Below are positions 27,094 through 39,520 of a stretch of DNA of 39,520 nt, in pieces. The stretch lies in assembly GCA_009801015.1 (NCBI GenBank), contig VHZZ01000423.1:38640-78159 (forward strand). Direction: 5' to 3'. Made by a program: the position numbers and the translations under genes. Source of the stretch: Silene noctiflora. Its lineage: Eukaryota > Streptophyta > Magnoliopsida > Caryophyllales > Caryophyllaceae. The notes beneath the pieces were generated by a model. It worked only from the letters and a program-made list of their open reading frames with translations. It was not told where the DNA came from and did no database searches. Numbering within the stretch: the first letter of the stretch is position 1; each line of letters opens with the position of its first letter.

Positions 27094-27809
27094 ATATTTC
27101 TTCTATATCTTGTAGATTCATGGGCAATACTAAATCACAGACGAAGTGTTAACACCGTTCCTACACGCAATAGATAATTCAGAAAGACTACAAGTACTTG
27201 GTCCGAAATTTTCAACATCACCGAGGGCCTCAAGTTCTTACATTACCCAGCGCCTCAATGACTTGACGTGTATGGGGCAGAGTACAGGAGGACGGATTGT
27301 TCCCCATTCTAGGCGGTTAAAGGATAAGCATATTGAACATTTCTTTGATAGTTCTAATGGCCACCCGTTCTGGACATCTGACATCGCACATGTTTTAAAC
27401 AAAAACGAAATAAAAAAAAATTACCAAGGAATTTAGTAGTGCAAGGGCAACAGAACGATGTAACACAGTAACAACAAGCTTGTAAAAATTTTCGAAGCCT
27501 TTTGATATAACCTTGTGATGTAAAATGGACGAACCAAGTTATAGTTCGTAACTGCTAATATTGTTTGGGACTCCGCTCTCTGCTCTCATACATATTCAAA
27601 TACAAAATCCAGCTCCACATTTTACCATATTGGCACTATTTAGTATTTACCCTTTATCGAGTTCTCCCAAATTTCCAGAAGTCAATTCGAGTAATAACTA
27701 AGGCATAAAAGTATGACCCTCAAAACAAAACTGAAGAGAAGCCTTCCGAGATCAACCAATTTACCCCAAAAACGAGAACCAGGCACGAAAACTGAGAACC
27801 CCAAATTTT
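27094..27809. other. Convergent intergenic region between GT47 copy B and the MATH gene
   Basis: Holds the 3' untranslated regions of two convergent genes. An open frame of about 96 codons (27146-27436) has no recognisable domain and no counterpart after copy A, so it is not called. An A run (about 27410-27420) may mark a polyadenylation region of copy B. Confidence 0.5.
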
Positions 27810-30800
27810 CTAAGAAGGATTAAACCAGGGGCCCACCGCACCATTTGCATGGCCATTGTTGTGCATTCCAGAACCATTATTGATGAGACTATGAGGCAAA
27901 GCCATCGATGCTGGGGGTAGTGATACGTGTGGCAGAGAATTTGGATAAAATCCATGTGGAAGAGCATGTGAGCTAACAAGAGGAGTACCAGAAGGTGGAC
28001 CCTTGCGTTGGTGTTGGAGGGCATGAATCTGACGTAGTCCATCTTCATGGATACGAGCCAAGGTCTCGAGCTCCTTCATTGAAAGGGCTTCCAAACCGGC
28101 ACCATAAAGAGGAGCATGTCGGGACATTTCTTCCTGAAGTGAACCCTCAAGTGTATGGATATATTGCTGCATTGGAAATGAAGAAATTAGTCATTCCAAA
28201 TAGTAGTTTTTTCCGCCAGCAACACCAGCGCTGAAAAATTTCATTTCAGAGCCCCTGAAGGCAAATCTTTATGTAATCTTAATTCAAAAGAAATCACTTC
28301 TCACAAATTCATGTGAATTGACCAGCGTTCAGTTCAACCATGTCAAATATTCACTTCATGTACATATCCAATTACCTTCCGTTTTCCTTTTTGCATGAAT
28401 TGGAAATTCATGAGCATAGACAGTTCGGATTTTACAGAAAGCATAATGACAACCAACAGCCTTATTTTTGCATGGTTACTTCCAATTCCTTATACCCATG
28501 GTTTTCAAAGGTAACCAAACAATCACTTAAATTGCTAATTTCTTATTTCCGTCTAATTCTCTGATCTCCCAACACTTTCACTTCAGGCGATATCATTGAA
28601 TTCTCCCCATTTTTAATTTTAGATGCTACAGATGTGATTTCAATTTAGATTCTCGTGAATACAGGTTTTCTTTTTCATGTTGAACTTAAACTACTGGTTC
28701 TTCCTCGAGTCATAAAACTAATGGGAATTCGTATGTTTAGTTCTCAAAACTTGATCTTTAGTTTATAGATAATTGATTAGAGTTCTGATATCAACTTTTT
28801 CTTTCGAACCTTCTACCACCTTCTCCTCTGACATAAACATAAACAATTATTATTCTGGTAAATTTTACTAGCCATCCAAGTGGTAAAATACTAAAATAAT
28901 ATTATTCCCTTTGTCCCATTCATTTGTTTACCTTTGACTAAAATACACCTCACAACGAATATAAAAGGTAAACAAATGATTGGGACGGAGGGAGTACTAT
29001 TTTATGCACATGTGAGAGGAGAAGGTTGGAAAGAAGGTTGAAGGGAGAAGGTACATAATTGCTCCAACTGATTGTGAATTCTCAAATAAGGTACAAACAA
29101 CTGCTACAAAGTAGTGAATGTTTTTAAAGACAGTTGCTAAATCATCAAGGTCAATAGATACATACCTGACAAGCCTCCAACTTCGACTCCATCCCATTGA
29201 TGTAAGCTTCACATCGAGCAACTTGCTCTTCCTTTTCTCGCTTCTCCCCTTCAGTTTGCCCAACTGTCTGAGTTAGCCTTCGCACTTCATCCTCTAAAGA
29301 CTTCCTAATCTCCTCTCTTGTCACATTCTCTGTAGCATTTCGTTTCAACTCTTCATCAAATCGTTTCCTAGCAGCTTCTGCATTCTTTAATCTCTCAGCA
29401 AGCACATTTTTCTCCTTCATTATTTTCTGTTGATTACAACAGTAGTAACGCTTATAAGAGACCACAGGTGATAACAAGGAAGCAATATACTATTTTACCC
29501 ATGGCAGGAAAGGATGAGCACGACACTCAAAATGATAACATCCAGACTAAAATCTGAAATTGATCCTATGCCAAATATATCCACATAAGCCATCAAATCA
29601 ACCCAGCGCCCCTGCCAGGATATATAATCCACCAATTGAGTGTCGGCGCACAGAAATAGCTACAGAAACACCTTGACCCTTGCCATGCAAATAAAGTGCT
29701 GACATTAATCCTTAAGTGAATGAAATTTAGAGTCACGTCGATATTACTTGTTCACATCTGTAGACACGCTCTGCTCCTAAGTTTTTCTTCATGTTGTTAA
29801 GGCCATTTTGTTGAGGGGAGGGGGTATTGTCCAAATTTTTTTAAAAAAAATAAAAAATAAAAAAAATAAAAAAAACCAATGCACTAAACAGGTCCTGCTA
29901 CTCCTAGATCTCGTTTACAGACAACGCAATACACTATTTCAAGACACTTGAGGCATTTAAGTATTTAGAAAATGGTTCAAGCACAACAGTTTCACCATAA
30001 TGTCAGTGCCTGATGTAGAACGGTTTACCAAAAATTGTTTGGTCTTCTGTCATTACTCATATCAGATAGTAGCTATTGATATCAATTGATCTTTATTCAC
30101 AGAGATAATAGCCTACAGCAACATTATAAAAATGAATCTCATTTTCAGTGCCAAAATAAAAAGGCAGCATCACACCTTCAATTCATCACGTTTCCGAGTC
30201 TTCAACTGAGCTAGCTGTACCTCAGCATCATGTAGACGATCTTGCAGTGACCTTTTTTCAGCTGTTAGTTTTGCAGTCTCCTCACCTCGCTCGGCACGAA
30301 GCCATTCAAGTTGCCTTTCAATTTCCTGTAATTGTTCAGCAAGTTCCTTCTTTTCACGAGCAAATCGGTCCACTTCTGTCTTCATATCAGACTGGCATTT
30401 TAGTGGAATAGGTATATCATAAACTGGAGAATGTTGATTCAAATAATTTAAAAAACAATACCAAACAGATTATTGACCTAAGTAAATGTACCTTAAGACG
30501 ACTATTTAAAGACTCTGTGTCGACCAACTTTTGTGATACAAGAGCCTTCTCTTCAACCAATTTAGAAATCTCAGCTTTTTGTTCTTCACGAAGCCTGATA
30601 ATTTCATCTTCACTAGCACATAACTGATGCCAAAGGGCTGCACGATCCACATTTGCTAGCTCCACAGCCTCTCGCATCATGCTCAATACAGGTCTAATGA
30701 TTTCTTGCTCTTCGCAAAGGAGAAGTACCAGAATTTCCATATGAAAATCTAATTCTCGTGTATTATCTGTACAGCTAGTTGCACGATCTACCAGACGCTT

Positions 30801-33800
30801 CAACAGCCTCCCACGACAAGAATCATCAGCATACCATTTAAACAATATAGTATAAAGTAGATTAACAAAACCCCTAACACGAGGATCTGCTGAAAGTGCC
30901 AGTGTCTCAGCTAGACCAAGAAGCATAGTAAAGTCATCATGAATAGCTCTAAGCTGATCGCTGACCTCTCCCTGTACAGCAGTATCTGCATGCTGCACTG
31001 CTTCAGCATCAAAGCTCGCATTATTACAGGCAGTTCTCTGAGTATGTCGTCTCTCCAAGACCATCGCTACACAAGGAGCCAAAATAGCCCCACGAGATAC
31101 AGCTTTCTCAAAGGTTTGTGAAGCATCAACAGCAAGGCAAGGTATGGACAACATTTCCATGAGCAGGTAGATATCAGAAAAATGATGACTACCACAAAAC
31201 GAATGTCCATTGACCACATTTAAGATTTCAGAAGGGGGGCCATTTTCACCAAAAAAGAAAACCCCATCAGACAATGAAGAACAGTTTACACCATAATCAT
31301 CATCTGAATCAATATCCCTCAGTATAGCTTCTGAAGCATCTGCCCAATTATGTACAGTCCTAGTCAAAAAATCAAGGACACAAGGAGACACCTCCAGACC
31401 CAATTGCTTTAGTCTTACCCGTACAGATCTAACCTACAAAGAGGAGAAAGCATACACGTATACATACAAAAACCAATTATTAAGCATATCATGCAAGTAA
31501 AAGGTCAGGAAAAGTTATAAATGAAGATGATACTTACTGCTTCAGGAAGATGTTGGCACTGAGTTGCGGCCTTGAATATGAAATTGATTGTTGCGGCCAG
31601 TGGTTCATCATTTGAGTCCGCTAGAAGAGCAACAGACTGAAATAAAACACCTTCCCAGACTTCACTGCTGCACTCCAATTGACTTAAAGCACCGAACACC
31701 TATAATAGATTAAAATATGAGAAGCTATACATGTAAGAAAGTAACTACTAAGTAAAGTATACTCTGCCACAATTAAAGAACTACAGCATTCTAAGACTGT
31801 TGTCTTACAGGTATCCTTAATGCCGGTTCAGCATCTGCCTTCTGAAGTCTACCAAGAAGAGCAGCAGCTGCAAGAGGATGCTCTGCAGGCTCAACTAATT
31901 TTGGAACTAGAGCAACAAGATCAGGCTGTAAATGCTTAGGAGCTTTATCCATAACAAGAGTAATCTTTTGTGCTGATTGAGGCCTTCGTCTTGGCTCTGG
32001 GCAGCCTTGTGGGACAACTCCATCCAGAGCTCGTAAAGAGTTCACTATTAACCCTAACAATTCCTCAGATTGCTCGGGCCATTTAGTCTAGAGAAAAAAA
32101 GAGGCAAAGAAATCAAATAGATGGTCATCAACCTATTGAAACACTGTGGTAAGCAACAGATAGTCCTTACCATTCACAATGATTTTTGAGTTTGATTAGC
32201 ACAACATAAGAAATATAAGTTCGGTAAGTGGGATTATTATAATCATATATAAATGCCAAAAATGGGTGCAGGTGGCCTTTTAATGGCATTTCAGGTAATA
32301 TTGGAATCTTCATCTGGATTTGGACAATAAAGTCATTTCAATTCCAAGAAAAAGGAAAGGAATGGTGGAAATTCAATGTGAATTAGCCACATAAGAATTA
32401 GAAAAATCCTTGTGTATAGGACAGAGTACCTTTGAGCGAAGAGAAGCTTCTTCAGACAATCCTTCAGCAAAAGTCTCAGGTGGGCAGGTTGGCTGTCCAG
32501 GAACAACTTGTTCAAGCACTTGACTGTCACTTGTACGTGTGCTTACCTTCATGCTTTGAACAGCAACACTGACACTCTCACTGACCTCAGTATCAAGTCT
32601 CTCAAATAAAGGATGTTTGATTTGCTCAGTCGCTCCATTTTCCGTCTCTAGCTGCAGGGAAGAAGTACTTGCACTACACTCCTGAGAAGCCTTTGAGGTT
32701 GCATCATATACATCATCGTTAGAACTTCGTTCCGAAGGCTGACAACACTCGACCATTATGTCCAAAAGTAAATCAATAATTGCTTGTTGCAATACTTTCA
32801 CTCCCATCAACAAATTCATCAAACTAGGAGATGACTCATCAGACTTAGAAGTCTTCTTCCCATCACTGGTACCAGAAAGCTTAGTGGGAAGGAGCAAGCG
32901 CTTCACTTTTGCCGGATCATCAAGATAAACACGCAGTCCAGTCAGAAAGCCAGCTATAGCACCAGCATCCATTAAAAGCTTTTCTCTTAAAGTGACCTGT
33001 GGTTGTGAAGGATTATCTCCATAACTTAGATGGAACCCTGCTTGCGACAATAGATTTCTAAAAATGTCCTCTTCATCACCACTAATTCCCTCACTATCTT
33101 CAGAGTCCATAAGTTCATCAGGATCAGTTGTCAAGGCATCTTGGTCATCTTCAGATGCAAGAAACTGACAACAATGAAGCAGGACAATTTCAAGACGATA
33201 TACGAATGTAATTCAGATAAATTTACAGCAATATTTGGACAGCAAAGCAAAGTACGATTGTTATCTGCTTAATAGTTTGTCAGGCCCCCACTTACACAGA
33301 GGAAGATCAAACGTATTGATTATCTCCAAATCTAATTACTTTTACAGCCTTTTCAGCACAAGGTATGCAACGAGTGAGAATCTAAAATGACAAGTAAGCA
33401 CTAAATTAACATGAAGTAAGATTACAACTTAATAGCATGCAAATGCAAAAATGTTTTCGCCTTATTTGGTAACAAATGATAAAAGCAGCACACAATAAAG
33501 TAATAAACTGAAAATTTATTTAATGTAACTAAAAACTCAACCATAAATTTGACAAAACTTAGCATGGTGACCAAGAGTCACGCCTGTTTTTTTTACCGCC
33601 ATAGAGTAAGAATCCTATAAGTTCTAGGCTGAGTTACCAAAAGTAAAAACCATTAAATTTTTAATCTACTGTAATGCATTTATCACTCCCTTCTACGGGG
33701 TAATATCCTACTCACAGATTCATGGAATATTTTTGGAAAAGAAAGCATTACAGATTGAATAGACCTTAAATGGAAAATGGATCCTCTCTATTTCCTTTTT

Positions 33801-36800
33801 GTCCATTTCCTCTCACAAGAATTATTATATTATATATTCTACTTCCACTCATTTACCTTTTTCATTCCCAAGTAAATTTACAACCATCCGATCGGGCCCA
33901 AAGTTAATCCGGGCCATTGAAAAGGTAATGGACCTCCATTTCTAAGAAATGGAGAGGATCCTTACTCCCTTAAATGGCTCACACGTATTTGGATATTTCA
34001 TATTTGTCATAGCACACCATTTTTGTTTGCCGCTGTCAAATAGAAGGATACGGAAAATTTGAAAACAAGGACTTCGGTCCAGTTTGCTTATCTAAGAGAT
34101 CATCGAAATCAATGGAATTAATGAAGAAAGCAACTCCTCTAAATCATGGTGTAGCATATTAGGCAAAAAAAAAAAAGATTTTATTCATCAAAGACAATAA
34201 AAGACGGTACTGTAGGCTACAAAAGAAGTCCATAACAATAAATCACAAAGCCATACAAGAACAACATTAAGAAGACTCTCAAGGGCTCCCACAAATGACG
34301 GTGTAAGGGGGTACGCAGCCTCATCAGTGTGTTAATAGCACAAGGAGACAATTCCTGATGACCCAAAATGAAAATTGCATGGAGAATTGCACATCAAATG
34401 AATGCTACTTCATTTCATTGCATCATAATGTAGAACCACAATATTACCAAATCTATGACTTCATTAAAAATGGAAACCATAAAGGCATACTACAAACCAA
34501 AAATAGTAGAGGTTGTCGAAGTGAGACAGATAAGTGACTCAAGTTCTCAACTTAAGCCACAAGATCCTTAAAAATGATCACTAACTGCAGTTATTTCAGT
34601 AAAAGATTAAAAAAGCAAGTATGTCATTGTTTGCTATGTATTACAAAATCTGCAGATTCATTCATGTCACAAGAATATATGTTTCCTGGTTTACTCTGTG
34701 GTTATTAGTTATAAGGATGTATGCCTTAGGATTTAGGAGTTAGGACCTACCATCACCTTACCACAGGTGTGTAGCGATTCGGTTATAGTTTTAATGTTTC
34801 AGAAAGGGATCACAGACGTCTAGCTAGTAAGCTTAGGGAAGTAAACAAGGAAGGATTTCAGCTAACAAATATCAAAAATTGAGCACGGGACAAGACAACA
34901 GGAAACATTGTCGAGATACCTACTAACCTCCAAGTCAGAGAACTCAAACCAAGGACAGCAGTCCAATATTTCACAAACAAAAACGACTGTATCTCGCAAG
35001 ATGAACCCAGCTTCTGGTTCTAACACATCAGAGACCTTCATGAACTGGAGAACAGAATTGTTCCAAGTCTTTGTGCAAATGGAGGATTCCTTCCAAACAG
35101 TCTTGGCTGGATTTTTCTGATTCACCACCGCCATCTTATATCTCACCCAAAAGTTCTTATCTGGATCAGTTCCAGCTGATTGATCACTCTCCAAGTATAT
35201 ACATATTGTGTCAAAGGACTCGTAAACTCCTGTACCAAGAAAGGTAAGGCATCAGCAAAAAACCATTATACAACGAAACTGCGACCATGAATCAGGTAAG
35301 AGAATGTTAAAGAACATACACCTACCAATGCGTAGCTCACAACCACCAGCCTGGAAGAATTTGCTGAAGATTTTTCGAGTTTCCATAATTTCCTTAAATG
35401 ACAAGAAGTTTTCGACTTTCCATGTGAAAGAACTCTTCTTTCCCCCATCAATCTCGGCATTACTCTCAGAGAAGTCCTCCATTATTGAGGTTTCCTTTAA
35501 AATTAGTACTTCAGCTGAGAAAATAACACTATCCTGGACAAGGAACCCTGAGTCTTGATCAAACAGGCTAGTCAATGTAACAAATTCACGCCAGCCCCAA
35601 TCCTTGGCTGCTTTGGAGTAGCGGTTTTGTGATTCTTTTGTCACAGACTTCTCCTCTAGTTTCTGGTTCAGTACGGACAATTTATGGCTAACAAAACAAC
35701 TCCAATCACTGGAGGTATTTCGGGAGTCCGTAACCTCGAGAAACACAGAGAGGTGACATGGAGGCTGAGACTGCCCTGGTAGCATAAGAACATAAGGTAT
35801 TGTGGGAAAAGTAACAAAAAAAACATTTGAAAATAATGTAGTGCCTATTCCTCCAAGGAACACAAATCAATTCTCGGAGAAAGCCAGTAATATTCACTTA
35901 GCTCATCAAACAGAGTTACAACAATAACAACATTAACCCCCAATGCAGTATCCCAGTGTGCATGAATAGCATATGAGCATATGTCAACAGGGATTTGATG
36001 TATGCAGCCTGCCTTACCTAATACCTCTATTTGAAAACACAAACAGATTGTTTCTCGTATAAGCATAACCTAGGATTGAACGATCAGTTGCTACCACAAA
36101 ATGTAAGAAGTGCAACCACTTTAACGAGTCAGTTTCTTTTATTTTATCATAGATTCCACATAATTCTGAGTTGCTAGACGTCATAGGAAATGGAAATGGA
36201 AATGGAACTGGCAATCTCATAAAAAGGAGGCAACTTAATGGAAAAAATACAGCTTTTGCATACCTCTGGGATAAACAATGAGGCGGCAATCCCGGTTGCC
36301 AATCTGAAACCTCCTGCTCTTAATGCACAATCCAGTAATCTTGCGCTTTTTGAGAAGGTCCTTCAACCGAGTGAAATTATCGATCCTCCAAGTGAATTTC
36401 CCACTGTGGGCATCAAACTTCTTCGGACCACCAATCCCCGACCTTATCCCAGGAAGTGCCCCATTCTTCGAAAAATTACTAAACTCCTTAATCACATTAA
36501 AGGACGTACTAAAAACCGCTGTATCATCCACCAAAAATCCAGCCTCCTCCCCAACAAAATCCGACATCTTCATATAATCATTCCACCCCAAACTCGTATT
36601 ATCCCCACTCTTATTATCTGCAGCAAACCTCCCATACGAATCTCTCTGCATATGATTCAACCCTTGCCTCTGATTCAACACCGATATCCTAAACAAACAC
36701 CAACAACTCCTATCCAACCCCAACACCCCTGCTGACCCCGTCCCACCACTCACCTTCTCCCTATCCTTACTCTCCAAACACATAGACAAATAATCCACCC

Positions 36801-37716
36801 CATTCACCGTACTCTGATACACACTAATCCTCAAATTACACTCCCCAGCCTGAAACCCCGGACTCATTATCTTCTGCGTCTTTATCATCTCCTTAAACAA
36901 ACTAAAATTATGCACCTTCCATGTAAACTTCCCACTCAATACCTCCACATTACTACTACCTACAATCTCACCACTACTCCCATTCCCGTTCCCATTCCCA
37001 TTTCCGCTACTACTACTATTACTATTACTATTCCCGTTGCTGCTACTATTGACAGTAATATCCTTGGTAAAACAAACAGTCTCATTCAAAATCAAAATAT
37101 CAGCAACAATCAAAACCGAGTCAGAATTAAAGAAAAAACCGGCTTTCGGATCAAGTACGAGATTAGACGGCGTAAAATCACACCAACCGTGAGATTTCTT
37201 CTTCCCAGAAAACCTATGCCATGAATCTCTAACAACAGTTTTAGAATCATCAACAAAATTAACCAACGAAAGACGGTAACTCGCAAAACAATCCCATTTA
37301 CTAGAATTACTGGGGTCCACAACCTGAAGATAAACGGAAATATAACCAGGTAATGCCTGTGAGTCACCTTTAGGGTAAACTAGCAAACGACAGTCATAAC
37401 CTCCGACTTCGAAATACTTACTCCACAGCGCACGTGCTTTGAGCTTCGGGAAGTGTGCGACTGTCCATCGGCACGTGACCGCGTGTGCGCCACGTGTTTC
37501 GATGGAGATTGATTCTTGGCCGATTGTTGTGGAGGATGACGTGGAGGTTGTAGGGTCGTCGGATGATGTCATTGCTGATGACGGCGGTTCGGAAGGTGGT
37601 GACGTGGTTGTGGTAGGGGATGATGTGGTTGTGTTGGTAGGGTCGGATGATGATGACGTGGAGGATGATGATTGGTTGTTGTTGTGGTGGTGGTGGTGGT
37701 TTTGGTGGTGCTTCAT
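27810..37716 (-). CDS. Large MATH/TRAF-like protein with four MATH domains and C-terminal coiled coils (At2g25320-like)
   Basis: A long plant TRAF-like protein. MATH domains bind partner proteins, often in ubiquitin pathways; the role here is not known. Ten exons, minus strand: 37716-36264, 35775-35326, 35229-34928, 33164-32430, 32087-31809, 31699-31538, 31433-30492, 30391-30176, 29426-29166 and 28166-27810. All junctions are GT-AG and in phase, giving about 1718 residues. A low-complexity His/Asn/Ser/Thr leader (1-75) precedes MATH domains at about 81-212, 263-405, 440-580 and 601-725 (signatures CRWTVAHFPKL, FTWKVHNFSLFKE, FTWRIDNFTRLKD, FTWKVENFLSFKE). An acidic linker (DELMDSEDSEGISGDEED) and a helical region follow. 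A coiled coil runs from about 1390 to 1600, and the tail ends AVGPWFNPS. No protease or RING domain is seen, unlike the MATH-containing protease UBP12. There are no stops or frameshifts. Confidence 0.92.
28905..28994. mobile_element. 90-bp Stowaway MITE in the last intron of the MATH gene
   Basis: The element begins TTCCCTTTGTCCCATTCATT and ends AATGATTGGGACGGAGGGAG. Near-perfect inverted arms of over 30 bp continue inward as GTTTACCTTT and AAAGGTAAAC. TA lies on both sides (28903-28904 and 28995-28996). These are classic Stowaway features. It would fold into one hairpin in the intron RNA. Confidence 0.85.
29843..29875 (+). repeat. A-rich simple repeat in a MATH-gene intron
   Basis: Runs of A interrupted by single T bases, (A4-8 T)n, in the 749-bp intron between exons 8 and 9. 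It appears as a poly-T tract on the coding strand. Confidence 0.8.
33779..33961. mobile_element. Candidate MITE with GGATCCTCTC termini in MATH intron 3
   Basis: GGATCCTCTCTATTTC (33779-33794) is mirrored by GAAATGGAGAGGATCC (33946-33961) with one mismatch over 16 bases, enclosing 183 bp. CCTTAAATGG (left) and CCCTTAAATGG (right) flank it at slightly different distances and could be part of the termini or a target site. Its superfamily is uncertain. Confidence 0.5.
34255..34365 (-). mobile_element. Probable SINE-derived fragment in MATH intron 3
   Basis: Read on the minus strand, this contains GAGGCTGCGTACCCCC, TTACACCGTCATTTGTGGG and AGCCCTTGAG in order, ending near a TTGTTCTTG tail. That word order (GCTGCGTAC, ACCC, TTGTGGGAGCC, TTGTTG) is typical of the 3' body of tRNA-derived plant SINEs. 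The 5' promoter boxes are not clear, so this is called as a fragment, in the same orientation as the gene. Confidence 0.5.
36965..37050 (-). repeat. In-frame Asn/Gly/Ser-coding microsatellite in MATH exon 1
   Basis: CCCATTCCCGTT-type hexamers followed by ACT/ATT triplets encode alternating Asn-Gly and Ser runs at residues about 222-250, in the linker between MATH domains 1 and 2. Such tracts often vary in length between individuals without disturbing domains. Confidence 0.7.
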
Positions 37717-38410
37717 TTTTGTTTGTTTGTTTAGCTTAGGTTTAGGTTTTCTTGTTATTTTATTTCCGGTTTTTCCTCTTTTCTTACTTTCTTTCTACAA
37801 TTCTATTTCTATACCTATGTTGTTTCTTCAATTAATCCATTTCCTTTTTTTCTTTTCTTTTCAATTTCTTTTTTTCAATATCATTTTTGTTGTTGCTATA
37901 TTTAGAAATTTATTGTATTTTCAAAATGTAATAAATTGATTAATTGTGTTTTTACAAATTGAGCAACATAGATAGTTTGCCTTTACCATATGACAAGAGT
38001 AAGGTAAAAATAGGTGAAAATGTAGTTGAAAACTAAAAAGTTAACTGAAATTTTAAAAAGGTAACTGATAAGATAGCTGAGAAATAGAAGCTGATAAGAT
38101 AAATATTATATAAAAAATGTTTGACAAACTAGCTGAAAATGTTGCTGATTTTGGTGAAATGATGTAAAAAGATATGATAATCATTTAATATTATAAATTC
38201 AAGAGGTAAAACAGAAAAATGAAATCAATTCAGATACCGTACCTTATTTCTCAAATGCTACCCTGGGTAATTTATTCGATTAAATAACCTATTTGCCAAA
38301 CACCGAGAAAAATAAGATAGCTGAAATTTTGTCAAATAAGCTACCTGAAACGACTTGACAAATAGAGCATAAAAAGGTTGGAGTAGAGTCTTGAGGGATA
38401 AGGGCTATCA
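37717..38410. other. Upstream flank of the MATH gene
   Basis: A pyrimidine-rich leader region next to the ATG, then AT-rich sequence in which AGCTGAAA/GATAAGATAGCTGA words recur (about 38010-38350), resembling a decayed dispersed repeat. No separate gene is visible, and I could not pick a convincing TATA box. Confidence 0.4.
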
Positions 38411-39108
38411 TCCCCTGTATACTAAAAGAATAGGTGAATTCACAGGTTTTTCTCCAAAAAACATCTTCTTAAATAAGGAAACTATGATAATTTAATTATT
38501 TTTACTAAATAAAGAAATTAATAATTATAATATATTTCATTATACAATTTTTTTCATTAAAATTAATCTTTTCATTAAATTATATATTTTCACTAAACAT
38601 TAAACGACTATGATATTTTAATTAAAATATAAATAAATAATATAAAACTAGAAACTATTGAATCCTTTATTGATGTTATTATTTAAGAATGACTTGACTC
38701 ATACTATGTATAAACAAAATTATAAATCGTTTTGACTACTTTCATGACAAAAAGAAATTGAGAGAATTTATAAAATTGGAATAGTTAGCTTTGTGTATAA
38801 AAAATACTTTTTAAAAAACTCATTTTAGCACATTACTCTAATTCTCTTGAATTAACTTTTAGATTTAATTTTTTTTCAAAGCAAAATACAATAACGAGAA
38901 AATGAACAATTAATGAGTTACCACTATTATTTAACAGTTCAATTTTACTCAGTTTTCTTGAATAATTTTGCAGTTTAATTTTTTGTTCTCATATCAAAAT
39001 ATAATTACGTGAAATATGAAAAATTAATAACGTGTTAATTTATGATTAAGTAATACAAAAATAAAAACTATATAAAACCGCGCATTTATTGCGCGGAATC
39101 TAAACTAA
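38411..39108 (+). mobile_element. Complete non-autonomous Helitron, 698 bp
   Basis: The 5' end is TCCCCTGTATACTAAAAGAA (38411 on), with the TC start and TATACTAAAAGAATAG text common in plant Helitrons, preceded by A. The 3' end has a hairpin with arms CCGCGCA (39078-39084) and TGCGCGG (39090-39096). CTAA (39105-39108) and then T follow, so the element sits between A and T, the known Helitron target. The interior is very AT-rich with no helicase or replication-initiator frame, so the element would depend on an autonomous relative. Confidence 0.85.
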
Positions 39109-39520
39109 TACTTCATTATACCTTATATAATTGACCTAGTGCAAATGATCCAACCCAAATAGCATACATGTACCTAAATGTGATAGCCGGAATGAAAATG
39201 TGAGATTGACCTGTAACCTGAATTGATTAAACTTGAATGTTTATCTCTTAATAACAATGGCGGTTCTGGTGAGGGTGCAGGGGGTTCATCTGCACCCCCT
39301 TTCCCAAAAAATAAGTACAGTATTCTTTAGTAAAGTAGCACATAAGTTATGTGAGTCTAGTAGTTATTAAGACTATTTCTCAGTTAGAGGTTATGAGTTC
39401 TATCCTTGTATTGAACAATTTTTATTTAATGTTATATGTCATACATTTTGTCCAACTAAATAATATTATTTTTCATATAACTCGATATTTTTATTGTTAA
39501 AAATTTTTACGCACCCCCTT
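39109..39520. repeat. Right-edge flank with a probable retro- or transposon remnant
   Basis: GGCGGTTCTGGTGAGGGTGCAGG followed by a short inverted GGTGCAGGGGGTT / CTGCACCCCCTT (about 39276-39301) and a final GCACCCCCTT at the edge is a text seen in dispersed plant repeats. GGTTATGAGTTCTATCC (about 39388) vaguely resembles a tRNA-type B box. The element cannot be named, and it may continue past the window. No gene is present. Confidence 0.35.

Noticed and set aside
27146-27436. Open frame of about 96 codons after GT47 copy B
   Set aside because: No domain, no counterpart after copy A, and it lies where the 3' untranslated region is expected.
37439-37939. Plus-strand frame of about 166 codons opposite the start of the MATH gene
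   Set aside because: It is the antisense of low-complexity His/Ser/Thr codons in MATH exon 1 and of its pyrimidine-rich leader.

Overview
This window is nuclear DNA from a flowering plant, almost certainly a eudicot. Its genes have short GT-AG introns in AT-rich sequence, its proteins closely match Arabidopsis families, and the gaps between genes are filled with short plant transposons (Helitron, hAT, Stowaway-like and MULE-like elements, and a SINE). A Caryophyllales source is possible from the style of the repeats, but this was not tested. I see no bacterial or viral genes, no CRISPR array and no tRNA or rRNA gene.

Layout from left to right. (1) 412-5942, minus strand: a UAP56-type DEAD-box RNA helicase in ten visible coding exons, complete except for the last few codons. 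It has a GC-AG second intron and a MULE-like insertion in its large first intron. A Helitron 3' end lies just beyond it at the left edge. (2) 6836-7358: a hAT element with a perfect 8-bp target duplication. (3) 7637-8569, minus strand: an intronless plant carboxylesterase (CXE type). (4) 9062-9412, a Stowaway-like MITE with internal repeats, and 9584-10017, a second hAT element. (5) 10984-15508, plus strand: RDR6, the RNA-dependent RNA polymerase of trans-acting siRNA production, in two coding exons predicting 1201 residues. (6) 15509-18780: gene-poor DNA with tandem and inverted repeats. (7) 18930-23992 and 24587-27093, plus strand: tandem GT47 exostosin-type glycosyltransferase genes with the same four-exon structure. 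(8) 27810-37716, minus strand: a long MATH/TRAF-like protein of about 1718 residues (four MATH domains, then a helical region and coiled coils) in ten exons. (9) 37717-39520: AT-rich flank with a complete 698-bp Helitron.

The genes do not form an operon or an obvious cluster. The one functional echo is that the UAP56 helicase (mRNA export, TREX) and RDR6 (trans-acting siRNA production) both act on RNA fate and lie within about 5 kb, but chance linkage is the default explanation. The best-supported observations are a 170-bp block of perfect identity between the diverged GT47 copies (gene conversion), a displaced splice acceptor in the second GT47 copy, the GC-AG intron in the helicase, a duplicated G-box in one GT47 promoter, and several transposons whose exact ends can be read. 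I found no convincing undescribed biological system.
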